Positions 1 through 6,753 of a DNA stretch of 7,122 nt are shown piece after piece (within the stretch, counting starts at the first letter, position 1; each line of letters begins with the position of its first letter). The translations under genes were made by a program, and so were the position numbers. The notes beneath the pieces were generated by a model. It searched no databases. It was not told the DNA's origin and saw only the letters and a list, made by a program, of their open reading frames with translations. Source of the stretch: Phycisphaerales bacterium (GTDB taxonomy: Bacteria; Planctomycetota; Phycisphaerae; Phycisphaerales; UBA1924); assembly GCA_019747615.1 (NCBI GenBank), contig JAIEQQ010000737.1, positions 1-7,122 on the forward strand, written 5' to 3'.

Positions 1-194
1 AGCGGCAGCGGCGTGCTGCCGCCGGAGAGGGCGATGTGGAAATCCGAAAACGAGCGGACGCACTGCATCGCCTGGAGCAGGATGTCCGCGGCCAGGGCGT
101 CGATGGCGTCATCGGCGGTGGCGCGGAGCATCACCTTGCCGGGCAGGCGCGGGGCGATGGCGGGCAGATCAAGCGGGATGAGATCGTCAGACAT
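1..194 (-). CDS. pgl: 6-phosphogluconolactonase, N-terminal part (gene runs off the left edge)
   Basis: Hydrolyses 6-phosphoglucono-delta-lactone to 6-phosphogluconate, the second step of the cytoplasmic oxidative pentose phosphate pathway. Only the first 64 codons are present, against a usual family length of about 230-270 residues. The translation begins MSDDLIPLD and reaches the LSGGSTP motif at residues 56-62, the phosphate-binding loop typical of the Pgl/DevB (sugar isomerase-like) family. The preceding stretch, with an Ala-rich helix and then SFSDFHIAL leading into the loop, also fits the family. The ATG at 194-192 is chosen because it gives a normal N-terminus and a TATCAT hexamer ends 6 bases before it. 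No Shine-Dalgarno sequence is visible. It follows zwf on the same strand after 39 bases, which strongly supports the assignment. The active-site histidine region lies outside the window. Confidence 0.9.
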   Translation of the reverse strand, partial: MSDDLIPLDLPAIAPRLPGKVMLRATADDAIDALAADILLQAMQCVRSFSDFHIALSGGSTPLP

Positions 195-206
195 CCGCCG
201 ATGATA
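195..206 (-). promoter_or_regulatory. putative -10 box for leaderless pgl transcript
   Basis: On the minus strand TATCAT (206-201) is followed by six bases (CGGCGG) and then the pgl ATG. This TANNNT-N6-start layout recurs in the window and would place transcription initiation at or next to the start codon. I see no convincing -35 element 17-18 bases upstream. If real, pgl has its own promoter in the 39-base gap after zwf and does not depend only on readthrough. This is inferred from sequence pattern alone. Confidence 0.5.
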
Positions 207-233
207 GAGCCCGGCCGCACGTCGCAGCGCATC

Positions 234-1817
234 TCAGGCCGGGCGGGCGTCGCTCGCGGCGTCCATGTTGTGCCAGCGGCGATCAAGGCCCGGGCTGCTG
301 CCGGCGCCGATGATGGCGTCGGCGGCCTTTGGGCCCCAGGTGCCCGGGGCGTAGTCCTGGATCTCTTGGCGGAGCTTGGCCGAGTTGAGGAACGGATCGC
401 AGACGCGCCAGCCGCCTTCGACTTCGTCTCGGTGCTTGTAGAGGGTGCGGTCGCCGCGGATGGCGTCCAGGATGAGCGGGCCGTAGGCTTCGATGACCTC
501 GCCGCCGAAGGAGTTCAGATAGTCCAGATCGAGCGAGGCCGAGGCGAGCTTGATGCCCGAGCCGGGGACCTTGCCCTCCATGCGCAGCGAGATGCCCTCG
601 CGCGGGGCGATCGTGATCAGCAGGCGGTTGGGCGGTCGATCGGCCAGGGCCGGGTCAAGGTGGCGGAAGAGGTTGGTCGGCGGTTTGCGGAACTGGACCA
701 TGACCTCGGTGCGCTTGGCGGCCATGCGTTTGCCCGAGCGGAGGAAGAAGGGCACGCCGGCCCAGCGCCAGTTGTCAAAGCCGAGCCGGATCGCGGCGTA
801 GGTCTCGGTGGCACGCTTGGGATCCACGCCGGGTTCGTCGATATACGCCTTGTCCTCGGGCTTCGAGCCCTTGGTGTAGCGCCCGAAGACGGCGCTGGTC
901 TGGGCCTGCTCGTCGGTGAGCGTCGGGCAGCTGTTGATCAGCTTGATCTTCTCCCGCATGATGGCGCTGGCGTCGTAGACGCTCGGCGGCTCGATCGCCA
1001 CGAGGCAGAGGACCTGAATGAGGTGGCTCTGAATCATGTCGCGGAGGGCGCCGGCGGTATCGTAAAAGTTCGCCGCGCGCGAGCCGACGCCGACGGTCTC
1101 CGCGGCGGTGATCTGGACGTGATCGATGTACGTGCGGTTCCACATGGGCTCGAAGAACGTGTTGGCGAAGCGCATCACCAGGATGTTCTGGACGAGTTCC
1201 TTGCCCAGGTAGTGATCGATGCGGAAGATCGCGTCCTCCTCGAACACGCGCCCAAGGCACTGGTTGAGCGAGACCGTCGAGGGCAGATCGGTGCCGAAGG
1301 GCTTCTCGATGATGATGCGCTGCCAGGGCATGGACGCGGCGTTCAGCGAGCACCAGCGGTGGCCCTCGGTGACCAGGCCCGCGGCGCCGATGTTGTCGAT
1401 GATCGGCTCGTAGAGCTTCGGCGAGACCGAGAGATAGAACAGGACATTGGGCGAGCCGCCCTCGCGGAGGATCTTGTACTCCGCGCCGAGGTCGACGATT
1501 TTCTTGGAGAGCGCGGGGAAGGACTCGGGCGAGCCGCCGTCGCCGGCGAGGTAGCGGAGGCGCGGGGCGAAGCGGGCCCAGACCGCGTCGTCAAAGACGC
1601 TGGCGAACTCCTTGACCGATTCCTTCATCTTGTCGCGGAAGGCGTCGTCGGAGAGCTCGGTGCGAGAGACGCCCAAGATGCACAATTGCTCTGGCAAGCG
1701 GCCCTGGCGATCCAGGTCGTAGAGCGCAGGGATCAGCTTGCGTTTCGTGAGATCGCCGCTGGCGCCGAAGATGATGAGCACGCAGGGTTCGATCGCGGGG
1801 TGTTGAGCGTGAGTCAT
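234..1817 (-). CDS. zwf: glucose-6-phosphate dehydrogenase
   Basis: Oxidises glucose 6-phosphate to 6-phosphogluconolactone with reduction of NAD(P)+, the entry step of the oxidative pentose phosphate pathway, in the cytoplasm. The 527-residue product is close to the usual 480-510 residues. The nucleotide-binding motif GASGDLTKRKL is at residues 18-28, IEKPFG at 170-175, and the substrate-site signature RIDHYLGKE at 199-207, with His202 as the phosphate-contacting histidine. DMIQSH at 260-265 supplies His265, the expected general base. The C-terminal half carries further conserved G6PD segments such as FFLRSGKRM. A short extra stretch (about residues 156-164) precedes WQRIIIEKPFG; its role is unknown. 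The ATG at 1817 gives a normal N-terminus ahead of the Rossmann motif. There is no Shine-Dalgarno site, but TAGACT lies 8 bases upstream. pgl follows after 39 bases. Confidence 0.97.
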   Translation of the reverse strand: MTHAQHPAIEPCVLIIFGASGDLTKRKLIPALYDLDRQGRLPEQLCILGVSRTELSDDAFRDKMKESVKEFASVFDDAVWARFAPRLRYLAGDGGSPESFPALSKKIVDLGAEYKILREGGSPNVLFYLSVSPKLYEPIIDNIGAAGLVTEGHRWCSLNAASMPWQRIIIEKPFGTDLPSTVSLNQCLGRVFEEDAIFRIDHYLGKELVQNILVMRFANTFFEPMWNRTYIDHVQITAAETVGVGSRAANFYDTAGALRDMIQSHLIQVLCLVAIEPPSVYDASAIMREKIKLINSCPTLTDEQAQTSAVFGRYTKGSKPEDKAYIDEPGVDPKRATETYAAIRLGFDNWRWAGVPFFLRSGKRMAAKRTEVMVQFRKPPTNLFRHLDPALADRPPNRLLITIAPREGISLRMEGKVPGSGIKLASASLDLDYLNSFGGEVIEAYGPLILDAIRGDRTLYKHRDEVEGGWRVCDPFLNSAKLRQEIQDYAPGTWGPKAADAIIGAGSSPGLDRRWHNMDAASDARPA

Positions 1818-1831
1818 ATGGGCGCAGTCTA
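1818..1831 (-). promoter_or_regulatory. putative -10 box for near-leaderless zwf transcript
   Basis: On the minus strand TAGACT (1831-1826) precedes the zwf ATG by eight bases (GCGCCCAT). Initiation about six to seven bases after the hexamer would leave a leader of only one or two bases. No good -35 match is visible. The region where a -35 would sit (about 1849-1854) overlaps that expected for the oppositely oriented thiD2E promoter. Confidence 0.4.
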
Positions 1832-1869
1832 TCGGCTCAAACGGGCACGGAACGGCAGGATTCCGCGGC

Positions 1870-1880
1870 TACGCTCGGGT
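1870..1880 (+). promoter_or_regulatory. putative -10 box for leaderless thiD2-thiE transcript
   Basis: TACGCT (1870-1875) is followed by five bases (CGGGT) and then GTG at 1881, which is in frame with the thiamine gene and sits five residues before its first conserved motif. The same hexamer, followed by CGG, lies before the M16 gene at 3022. The spacing is one base shorter than the recurring six. The hexamer helps choose GTG 1881 over the in-frame ATG at 1818, which has no such element and no ribosome binding site. Confidence 0.45.
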
Positions 1881-2987
1881 GTGGAGAGTTCTTTACGGAT
1901 CATCGACGCCAACCTGAACCGGGCTCGCGAGGGCCTGCGCGTGGTGGAAGATGTCGCGCGGTTTCACCTGAACGATTCGGCCCTCTGTGAACGTATCAAG
2001 GTCGCGCGGCACGCCCTCCAGCAGTGCGTCGAAGCCGCGGGGTGGACGGAGTTCGAGCTGCAATCGGCCCGCGACACGCCCGGCGATGTCGGCACGACGA
2101 TCAAGGTCGATACCGAGCTGACGCGATCGTCAATGCGCGATGTGGCCATCGCGGCGGGCAAACGCGTCGGCGAGGCGCTTCGGAGCATCGAAGAGGCGGC
2201 GAAGATCCGGGGCGGCGGTGGTGGCAGTGCCGGCATTGAGGGGCTGCGATACCGAGTGTACGACATCGAGAAGGCGATCGTGCTGGCGTTCGGGGCGGCG
2301 GCTCACGGGTCGGCGGCGCAGGCGTGTCCCCAGTGGCGGCTGTGCGTGCTGATCACCGAGGCGATGTGCAAGCGAGCGTGGTGGGAGGTCGCCAGGGAGG
2401 CGATCGCGGCGGGTGCCGATTGCATCCAGCTCCGCGAGAAGACGCTGACCGATCGCGAGTTGCTTGGACGCGCCCGGCGGCTGGTGGGGATTGCCAGCAG
2501 CGGGTCCGGGGCGGGTGCCGGCGGCGCTCGTGCGAGCGTGATCATCAACGACCGGCCCGACATCGCGGTGCTCAGTGGTGCCGATGGCGTGCACCTGGGG
2601 CAGGATGACCTGAGCGTCGCCGACGCCCGGCGCATCGGCGGCGAGCGGCTGCTGATCGGGGTCTCGACACACTCGCTGGAAGAGGCTCGGGCAGCGGTTG
2701 GCGCTGGGGCGGATGTGTGCGGAGTCGGGGCGATGTTCCTGACCACGACCAAGTCCCGCGAGACGAGCGGCGAGAAGTACTTGCGGGCGTATCTGGCCGA
2801 CGAGCGGCTGCGGCGGGTGCCGCACTTGGCGATCGGCGGGATCACACCGGAAAACGTGGGGGAACTGGCCGCTGCGGGCTGTCGCGGGGTGGCGGTCAGC
2901 TCGGTGGTGTGCGGTGCAGATTCGCCGGGTCGCGTGTGCGAACGTCTCTTGGCGGCGATGGGGGCAGATGGGCGGGGCGAGGCGTAA
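1881..2987 (+). CDS. thiE: ThiD2-ThiE fusion: HMP-phosphate kinase domain plus thiamine-phosphate synthase
   Basis: The C-terminal domain (about residues 150-368 from GTG 1881) is thiamine-phosphate synthase, which joins HMP-PP to the thiazole phosphate. Its motifs are CIQLREK at 181-187, IINDRPD at 221-227, DGVHLGQDD at 235-243, IGVSTHS at 259-265, TTTK at 288-291 and AIGGI at 317-321. Residues 1 to about 137 match the ThiD2 domain fused to ThiE in cyanobacteria and other phyla, with ANLNRAREGLRVVED near 10-24, SARDTPGDVGT at 62-72, EALRSIEEAAK near 98-108 and LRYRVYDIEK at 122-131. ThiD2 is described as a strict HMP-phosphate kinase, so one chain would make HMP-PP and then use it. Gly/Ala-rich stretches at 111-115 and 208-215 look like flexible insertions. 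GTG 1881 is preferred; the in-frame ATG at 1818 would add 21 basic residues and directly abut the zwf start codon. It is divergent from zwf, and the M16 gene follows after 46 bases. Confidence 0.93.
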   Translation: MESSLRIIDANLNRAREGLRVVEDVARFHLNDSALCERIKVARHALQQCVEAAGWTEFELQSARDTPGDVGTTIKVDTELTRSSMRDVAIAAGKRVGEALRSIEEAAKIRGGGGGSAGIEGLRYRVYDIEKAIVLAFGAAAHGSAAQACPQWRLCVLITEAMCKRAWWEVAREAIAAGADCIQLREKTLTDRELLGRARRLVGIASSGSGAGAGGARASVIINDRPDIAVLSGADGVHLGQDDLSVADARRIGGERLLIGVSTHSLEEARAAVGAGADVCGVGAMFLTTTKSRETSGEKYLRAYLADERLRRVPHLAIGGITPENVGELAAAGCRGVAVSSVVCGADSPGRVCERLLAAMGADGRGEA

Positions 2988-2997
2988 ACGGCCACCG

Positions 2998-3033
2998 TTG
3001 TCGGCTGTCCGCTGGCGGTTCTACGCTCGGTGC
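2998..3033 (+). promoter_or_regulatory. putative promoter for leaderless M16 protease transcript
   Basis: TTGTCG (2998-3003), an 18-base spacer, TACGCT (3022-3027), six bases (CGGTGC) and then ATG at 3034. The -35-like hexamer keeps T, T, G and C of TTGACA, making this the most complete promoter-like arrangement in the window. It lies in the 46-base gap after the thiamine gene, so the protease may be transcribed independently. No ribosome binding site is present. Confidence 0.5.
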
Positions 3034-4263
3034 ATGAGCGACCGATTTGACTACGCCAATCTCTCCAACGGCCTGACGATCATCGGCGAATGTGACCCGT
3101 CGGCGCACACCGCCAGCGTCGGGTTCTTCGTCAAGACCGGCGCGCGTGACGAGGCGGCGGCGACGATGGGCGTGAGCCACTTTCTTGAGCACATGATGTT
3201 CAAGGGCACCACGCGGCGTACCGCCGAGCAGATCAACCGCGAGTTTGACGCGATGGGCGCCAAGAGCAACGCGTACACCTCCAGCGAGATGACGGTCTTC
3301 TACGGCTCGATGCTGCCGGATCGGCTGAACCAGGGGTTGGACGTGTTGCAGGACATGATGCGTCCGGCGCTTCGCCAGGCGGACTTTGACACCGAAAAAG
3401 CGGTCATCCTCGAAGAGATCGCGATGTACGAGGACGATCCGGCGTTCCGGCTCTACGAGCGCGCGATCGAGGAGCACTACACCGGGCACACGCTGGCGTA
3501 TCGCGTGCTGGGCACGAAGGAGACGATCACCGAGCTGAAGCGAGATTCGATGCAGGCGTACTTTGATCAGCGGTACAGCGCCGACAATACAGTGGTCGCG
3601 CTCTCGGGCAAGGTGGACTTTGATCTGGCGGTGAGGCAGATCGAGGCGTCGTGCGGGCACTGGGCCAAGACCGGCGCGGTGCGCCGGTACGTTGAGCCGA
3701 AGCTCGTCGCGCGGGAGTTTGAGATGCGCGACGCGAAGGTGAGCCGAGCGTATCGCGTGATGCTGAGCGCGGGGCCAAGCGCCGATGACCCGCGCCGGTA
3801 CGCCGCGTTCGTCGCGGCTCAGCTCTTGGGCGGCTCGGATAACAGCCGGCTCCACTGGGCGCTGATCGAGACGGGGCTGGCGGAGGAGGCTGACACCGCA
3901 TTTGAGCCCAAGGACGGCATCGGCGACATCCGCACGTTTCTGGTCTGCGATCCGGCGAATCTCGATGAGGCGTGGGCGGCGGTGGAGAAGGAGATCGCGG
4001 GCGTGGCTGAGACGATCACCGCGGGCGATGTGAACCGCGTGAGAGCGAAGGTGGCCACGGGCGTGACACTGGCCGGCGAGCAGCCCGAGGGGCGGATGCA
4101 TCGGATCGGTCGTCAGTGGCTGTACTCGGGCAATCGCCGATCGCTGGAGGAGGAGCTCGAGGCGATCGGTCGCGTGAGTGTCGAGGATGTGCGTCGGGTG
4201 ATCGCAGAGATGCCGATGGGGCGCGGCGCAGCGAGGACGATCGGCACGATGCTGCCGGCGTGA
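3034..4263 (+). CDS. M16 family zinc metallopeptidase (processing-peptidase-like)
   Basis: A 409-residue protein of the pitrilysin/insulinase clan, close to the usual 410-440 residues of single-unit bacterial processing-peptidase-like members. The inverted zinc motif HFLEH is at residues 49-53 (His49 and His53 as ligands, Glu52 catalytic). The distal glutamate ligand is in LEEIAMYEDDP, most likely Glu128. The following M16 C-terminal-type domain shows YSADN at 181-185 and GGSDNSRL at 266-273, matching the family's GGGMSSRL-like segment. No signal peptide or membrane segment is seen, so it is probably cytoplasmic; its substrate cannot be told from sequence. ATG 3034 is chosen because ANLSNGLTII begins at residue 8, as expected, and a TACGCT hexamer ends 6 bases upstream. 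An in-frame ATG at 2914 lies inside the preceding gene and would add 40 non-family residues. It converges with the HDOD gene. Confidence 0.94.
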   Translation: MSDRFDYANLSNGLTIIGECDPSAHTASVGFFVKTGARDEAAATMGVSHFLEHMMFKGTTRRTAEQINREFDAMGAKSNAYTSSEMTVFYGSMLPDRLNQGLDVLQDMMRPALRQADFDTEKAVILEEIAMYEDDPAFRLYERAIEEHYTGHTLAYRVLGTKETITELKRDSMQAYFDQRYSADNTVVALSGKVDFDLAVRQIEASCGHWAKTGAVRRYVEPKLVAREFEMRDAKVSRAYRVMLSAGPSADDPRRYAAFVAAQLLGGSDNSRLHWALIETGLAEEADTAFEPKDGIGDIRTFLVCDPANLDEAWAAVEKEIAGVAETITAGDVNRVRAKVATGVTLAGEQPEGRMHRIGRQWLYSGNRRSLEEELEAIGRVSVEDVRRVIAEMPMGRGAARTIGTMLPA

Positions 4264-4294
4264 GCGGGTGGTTTGGTCTGAGGGTGAGGCGCGA

Positions 4295-5779
4295 TCAGGC
4301 CGCGGCGCGCGGCGCGTACACGCGGCTGCAGCCGCCGCCGGCGCGGATGGCGGCATCGACCGCCCTGTTGGCCAGGTCGACCTGGTCGTCGGGGCTGTTG
4401 ACGCGTGACATCGTCGTGAGATCGCGGGTGCAGACGCCGGCGCTGAGCGTGACGGCGAGCGCCGCTGACACGAGTCCGGTGGGCTGACAGTTGATCGGCG
4501 CGTTGGCGATACGGGCGCGGGCACCGTCGATGACCTTGATCGCTGTGGTCCGGTCGGTGCGGGCCATGATGACGCCGAAGCGTTCATCGTCATAGCGGCA
4601 CACGAGGAAGTTGGACTCGTCGAAGTGCGACTTGAGCATGTGCCCGACGTTGGCCAGCAGCGTGGACAAATAGGCTTCGCCGTGGACCGAGCGGAGCTCG
4701 GCGACGTCATCGATGTGCAGGATCGCGATGGAGAAGGGCTCGGCGGGGTTGCTCTCGGTCTGGGCGAAGCCGGTGACAAGATTTCGGTTGAAAGTCAGAC
4801 GGTTGGCGACACCAGTCTCCGGGTCGGTCGAGACGTCGTCCGTCGAGGCGTCCTCGGCGAAGGGGATTTGGATCGCCGCGAGTTGGCTGTGGGCCTTCTC
4901 GATGACCTCGGCGGAGTCCTTGATCTGGCCGACATCGAGGTTGAGCAGGTGTGCGACTTCCTTCACGCCCATCTGCACCGACTTCATCGCGGCGTCAACA
5001 TCGGCTGGCGAGAGGCCGCCAAGTTCCTGGCTTTTGGTGTACAGACGCTTGAGCACGAGGCCCGGCTCTGAACTGCCCAGCAGATCCGATGCGACATTGC
5101 CGAGGCCGACGGCCTTGCAGATCTCCAGGCACTCCTGCGGCGCGGCGCTCGGGCGCTCGTGGTACTTGATCGGCAGAGCCAGCAGCGGCGGCAGCTTCCA
5201 GCGCGTCGCGAGCATCGAGCCCACGTCGGCGTGCGAGAGCTCAAGGTCCGCCAGTTCGTGACGGATCAGTTGGCGGTGATCGCTGCCAGCCTTGGCCAAG
5301 ACCGCGGCGTACTCGGCACCGAGCGAGCGGTGCATCGCGATCATGCCGATGTCTTGCAGCAGGCCGCCCAGGAAGCACTCTTCCTCGCAGCGAGAGCCGA
5401 TGGCGCGGGCGAAGACCTTGCCGGCGACGCCCGAGAGCAGGCCGCGGCGCCAATAGGCCTGATAGTCAAACGTGGTATCGCGTTCTTCGGCGATGGAGCT
5501 GACCAGCGAGAAGCCCAGCGCGAGCGTCTTGACGGCGTTGAAGCCGAGCATGACGATGGCCTGCTGAATGGATGTGCAGGGCTTGCGAAGGGCGTAGAAC
5601 GAGGAGTTGACGGTGCGCAGGAGCTTGGCCGAGAGGCCCTGATCGTTGGTGATCGTTGCCGCCAGCTCGGCGGTGCGGACCGAGTTGTCCTGCGTCAGCT
5701 CGATGACGCGCAACGCGACCGCCGGCAAGCTGGGCAGGCTCTTGCACGAAAGCACTTTTTCGAGAGTCTCAGGGTTCAT
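4295..5779 (-). CDS. HDOD domain protein with C-terminal degenerate GGDEF domain
   Basis: A 494-residue likely cytoplasmic signalling protein. Residues about 12-210 form an HDOD domain: SLPSLPAVALRVIEL at 14-28, NDQGLSAKLLRTVNS at 45-59, GGLLQDIG at 138-145 (Gln142 where true HD phosphohydrolases have His) and the segment around HADVGSMLATRWKLP at 183-197. A helical linker of about 100 residues follows. Residues about 318-490 look like a GGDEF domain (DPETGVANRLTF at 319-330, LSAGV at 445-449, ANRAVDAAIRAGGG at 470-483). However, the signature site reads YDDERF at 396-401 instead of YGGDEF, and the first metal-binding Asp position holds His355 (HIDD). Diguanylate cyclase activity is therefore unlikely; a binding or scaffold role is inferred. 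It lies 69 bases after recO on the same strand. Unlike its neighbours, it has no TANNNT just before the start and no ribosome binding site. Confidence 0.9.
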   Translation of the reverse strand: MNPETLEKVLSCKSLPSLPAVALRVIELTQDNSVRTAELAATITNDQGLSAKLLRTVNSSFYALRKPCTSIQQAIVMLGFNAVKTLALGFSLVSSIAEERDTTFDYQAYWRRGLLSGVAGKVFARAIGSRCEEECFLGGLLQDIGMIAMHRSLGAEYAAVLAKAGSDHRQLIRHELADLELSHADVGSMLATRWKLPPLLALPIKYHERPSAAPQECLEICKAVGLGNVASDLLGSSEPGLVLKRLYTKSQELGGLSPADVDAAMKSVQMGVKEVAHLLNLDVGQIKDSAEVIEKAHSQLAAIQIPFAEDASTDDVSTDPETGVANRLTFNRNLVTGFAQTESNPAEPFSIAILHIDDVAELRSVHGEAYLSTLLANVGHMLKSHFDESNFLVCRYDDERFGVIMARTDRTTAIKVIDGARARIANAPINCQPTGLVSAALAVTLSAGVCTRDLTTMSRVNSPDDQVDLANRAVDAAIRAGGGCSRVYAPRAAA

Positions 5780-5843
5780 TGCGGAGCAACGCGGGCCGGC
5801 TGACAGTTTTCCTCTTCAGGGGAGTATCGACGGGCTTCGCGAT

Positions 5844-5863
5844 GGACTTCATCGATGAACTCC
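5844..5863. repeat. 20-base near-perfect palindrome over the recO stop codon
   Basis: The stretch is symmetric about 5853.5, with nine of ten base pairs matching; the only mismatch is C5847 opposite C5860. Its core is TTCATCGATGAA (5848-5859). It covers the recO stop codon and last codons, 64-84 bases upstream of the HDOD start on that strand. There is no loop and no following T-run, so it resembles a dimeric protein-binding site more than a terminator. It could also be chance within coding sequence. Confidence 0.35.
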
Positions 5864-6664
5864 CTTCGTTTCACCGGTGAGGATTTCTCGGACGTTTGCG
5901 GCGCCAGTGATGTGGTCTGCGAAGACCAGCGAGGCGGTGGGCAGCGGACGACCGACGAGCCAGCCGGTGTATGCGGCCAAAAAGCGGCTCGCCCGCTCCA
6001 CGCTTTGCAGCGGTGCCCTTCGCTTATCGGGCTCTTGAGACTCGAGCCGGCGCAACACGTCCAGCGTGCCGGGGCTGAGCCGCCAGGTGCCGGGCGTCAT
6101 CGCGTCGGTCAGTGCGCCAAGGGCGGGGTCAAAGGCGAGCGGTGCGCTGGCGCTCAGCGGCTGGCGAGTCTTGAGATCGATCCGGAGCTCGGGCTTGTAT
6201 CCGGCCTCGACCAAGGCTGCCCACTGGAATCGCGCCAGCACGGCGAACACGGCGCGGCTCGGGCTCGCCAGCGCTCGCAGCGCGTCGAGCGTGCGATCAA
6301 ACAGCGCCGGGTGCGGGTCGGCGTCGATGATCAGGTGGCCGATGGTGTCGGCGATGTAGTGCGCCGCGTTGAAGGCGGTGAGGCTTGAGCGCAGGTGAAG
6401 CATGGGGTCGCGGAGGTCCCACTCGGTCAGGATGCACAGATCGCTGGCGGACTTGATGATGATGCCGGCGTCGCCGAGCGTGAGGGATTCGACGCCGCCG
6501 CTGTAGGGGGTGCCGGGACGCTTGGAGCCTTTGGCCAGGACGCGCAGGACGCCGCGGGTGCGGGTGAAGAGCGAGACGACCTGCGAGGTCTCGGACCAAT
6601 CCCAATGGCGCACGCAGAGCGCGGGCTCAAAGACGGGCTGGGACGCACTGGGGGAAGAGGGCAC
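5849..6664 (-). CDS. recO: DNA repair protein RecO
   Basis: RecO acts with RecF and RecR in recombinational gap repair, displacing SSB to load RecA and annealing complementary strands. The 271-residue product has the usual length (about 240-270). The N-terminal OB-fold shows the family pattern: SETSQVVSLFTRTRGVLRVL at about 24-43, then AKGSKRPGTPYSGGVE at 44-59. The helical C-terminal part contains LVEAGYKPEL at 151-160, the RecO segment that often leads into a four-cysteine zinc site. Here the only cysteines are Cys17 and Cys77, so that site is absent. The start is GTG at 6664, giving about 16 residues before RHWDWSETSQ; TACCAT ends 6 bases before it. No ribosome binding site is seen. It is divergent from the FabZ-like gene (101-base gap) and 69 bases ahead of the HDOD gene, with which it could be co-transcribed. 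Confidence 0.92.
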   Translation of the reverse strand: MPSSPSASQPVFEPALCVRHWDWSETSQVVSLFTRTRGVLRVLAKGSKRPGTPYSGGVESLTLGDAGIIIKSASDLCILTEWDLRDPMLHLRSSLTAFNAAHYIADTIGHLIIDADPHPALFDRTLDALRALASPSRAVFAVLARFQWAALVEAGYKPELRIDLKTRQPLSASAPLAFDPALGALTDAMTPGTWRLSPGTLDVLRRLESQEPDKRRAPLQSVERASRFLAAYTGWLVGRPLPTASLVFADHITGAANVREILTGETKGVHR

Positions 6665-6676
6665 GCAGGGATGGTA
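6665..6676 (-). promoter_or_regulatory. putative -10 box for leaderless recO transcript
   Basis: On the minus strand TACCAT (6676-6671) is followed by six bases (CCCTGC) and the recO GTG. This is the same TANNNT-N6-start layout as pgl, the M16 gene and the FabZ-like gene, and it supports GTG 6664 as the start. No clear -35 is visible. Confidence 0.45.
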
Positions 6677-6753
6677 CCAGCGCTTGGGCGTGGCGCGGTC
6701 GGTGGGGCGGCACGGGCGATCGCGGCAGCAGGCGGAAGACCGAGGCGAGCGGA

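Noticed and set aside
36..1880. Long open frame on the plus strand running through zwf and continuous with the thiamine gene
   Set aside because: It is antisense to the unmistakable zwf gene, has no recognisable protein features, and is dominated by Ala/Gly/Arg/Asp typical of an antisense frame in GC-rich DNA. Only the part from about 1881 is real.
1818..1880. ATG at 1818 as the start of the thiamine gene
   Set aside because: It would add 21 basic residues before the first conserved motif and abut the zwf start codon with no room for its own promoter. GTG 1881 has a TACGCT box just upstream and gives a normal N-terminus.
2914..3033. ATG at 2914 as the start of the M16 protease
   Set aside because: It lies inside the ThiE coding end in another frame, and the 40 added residues resemble no M16 N-terminus.
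4264..4312. Rho-independent terminator between the convergent M16 and HDOD genes
   Set aside because: The 31-base gap has no stem. A short CCGCG/CGCGG inverted repeat at 4300-4312 has no T-run and lies in the HDOD coding end.
2896..4779. 627-codon open frame on the minus strand
   Set aside because: It is antisense to the M16 protease and out of frame with the HDOD gene; its low-complexity Arg/Pro/Ser/His composition is a GC-skew artefact.
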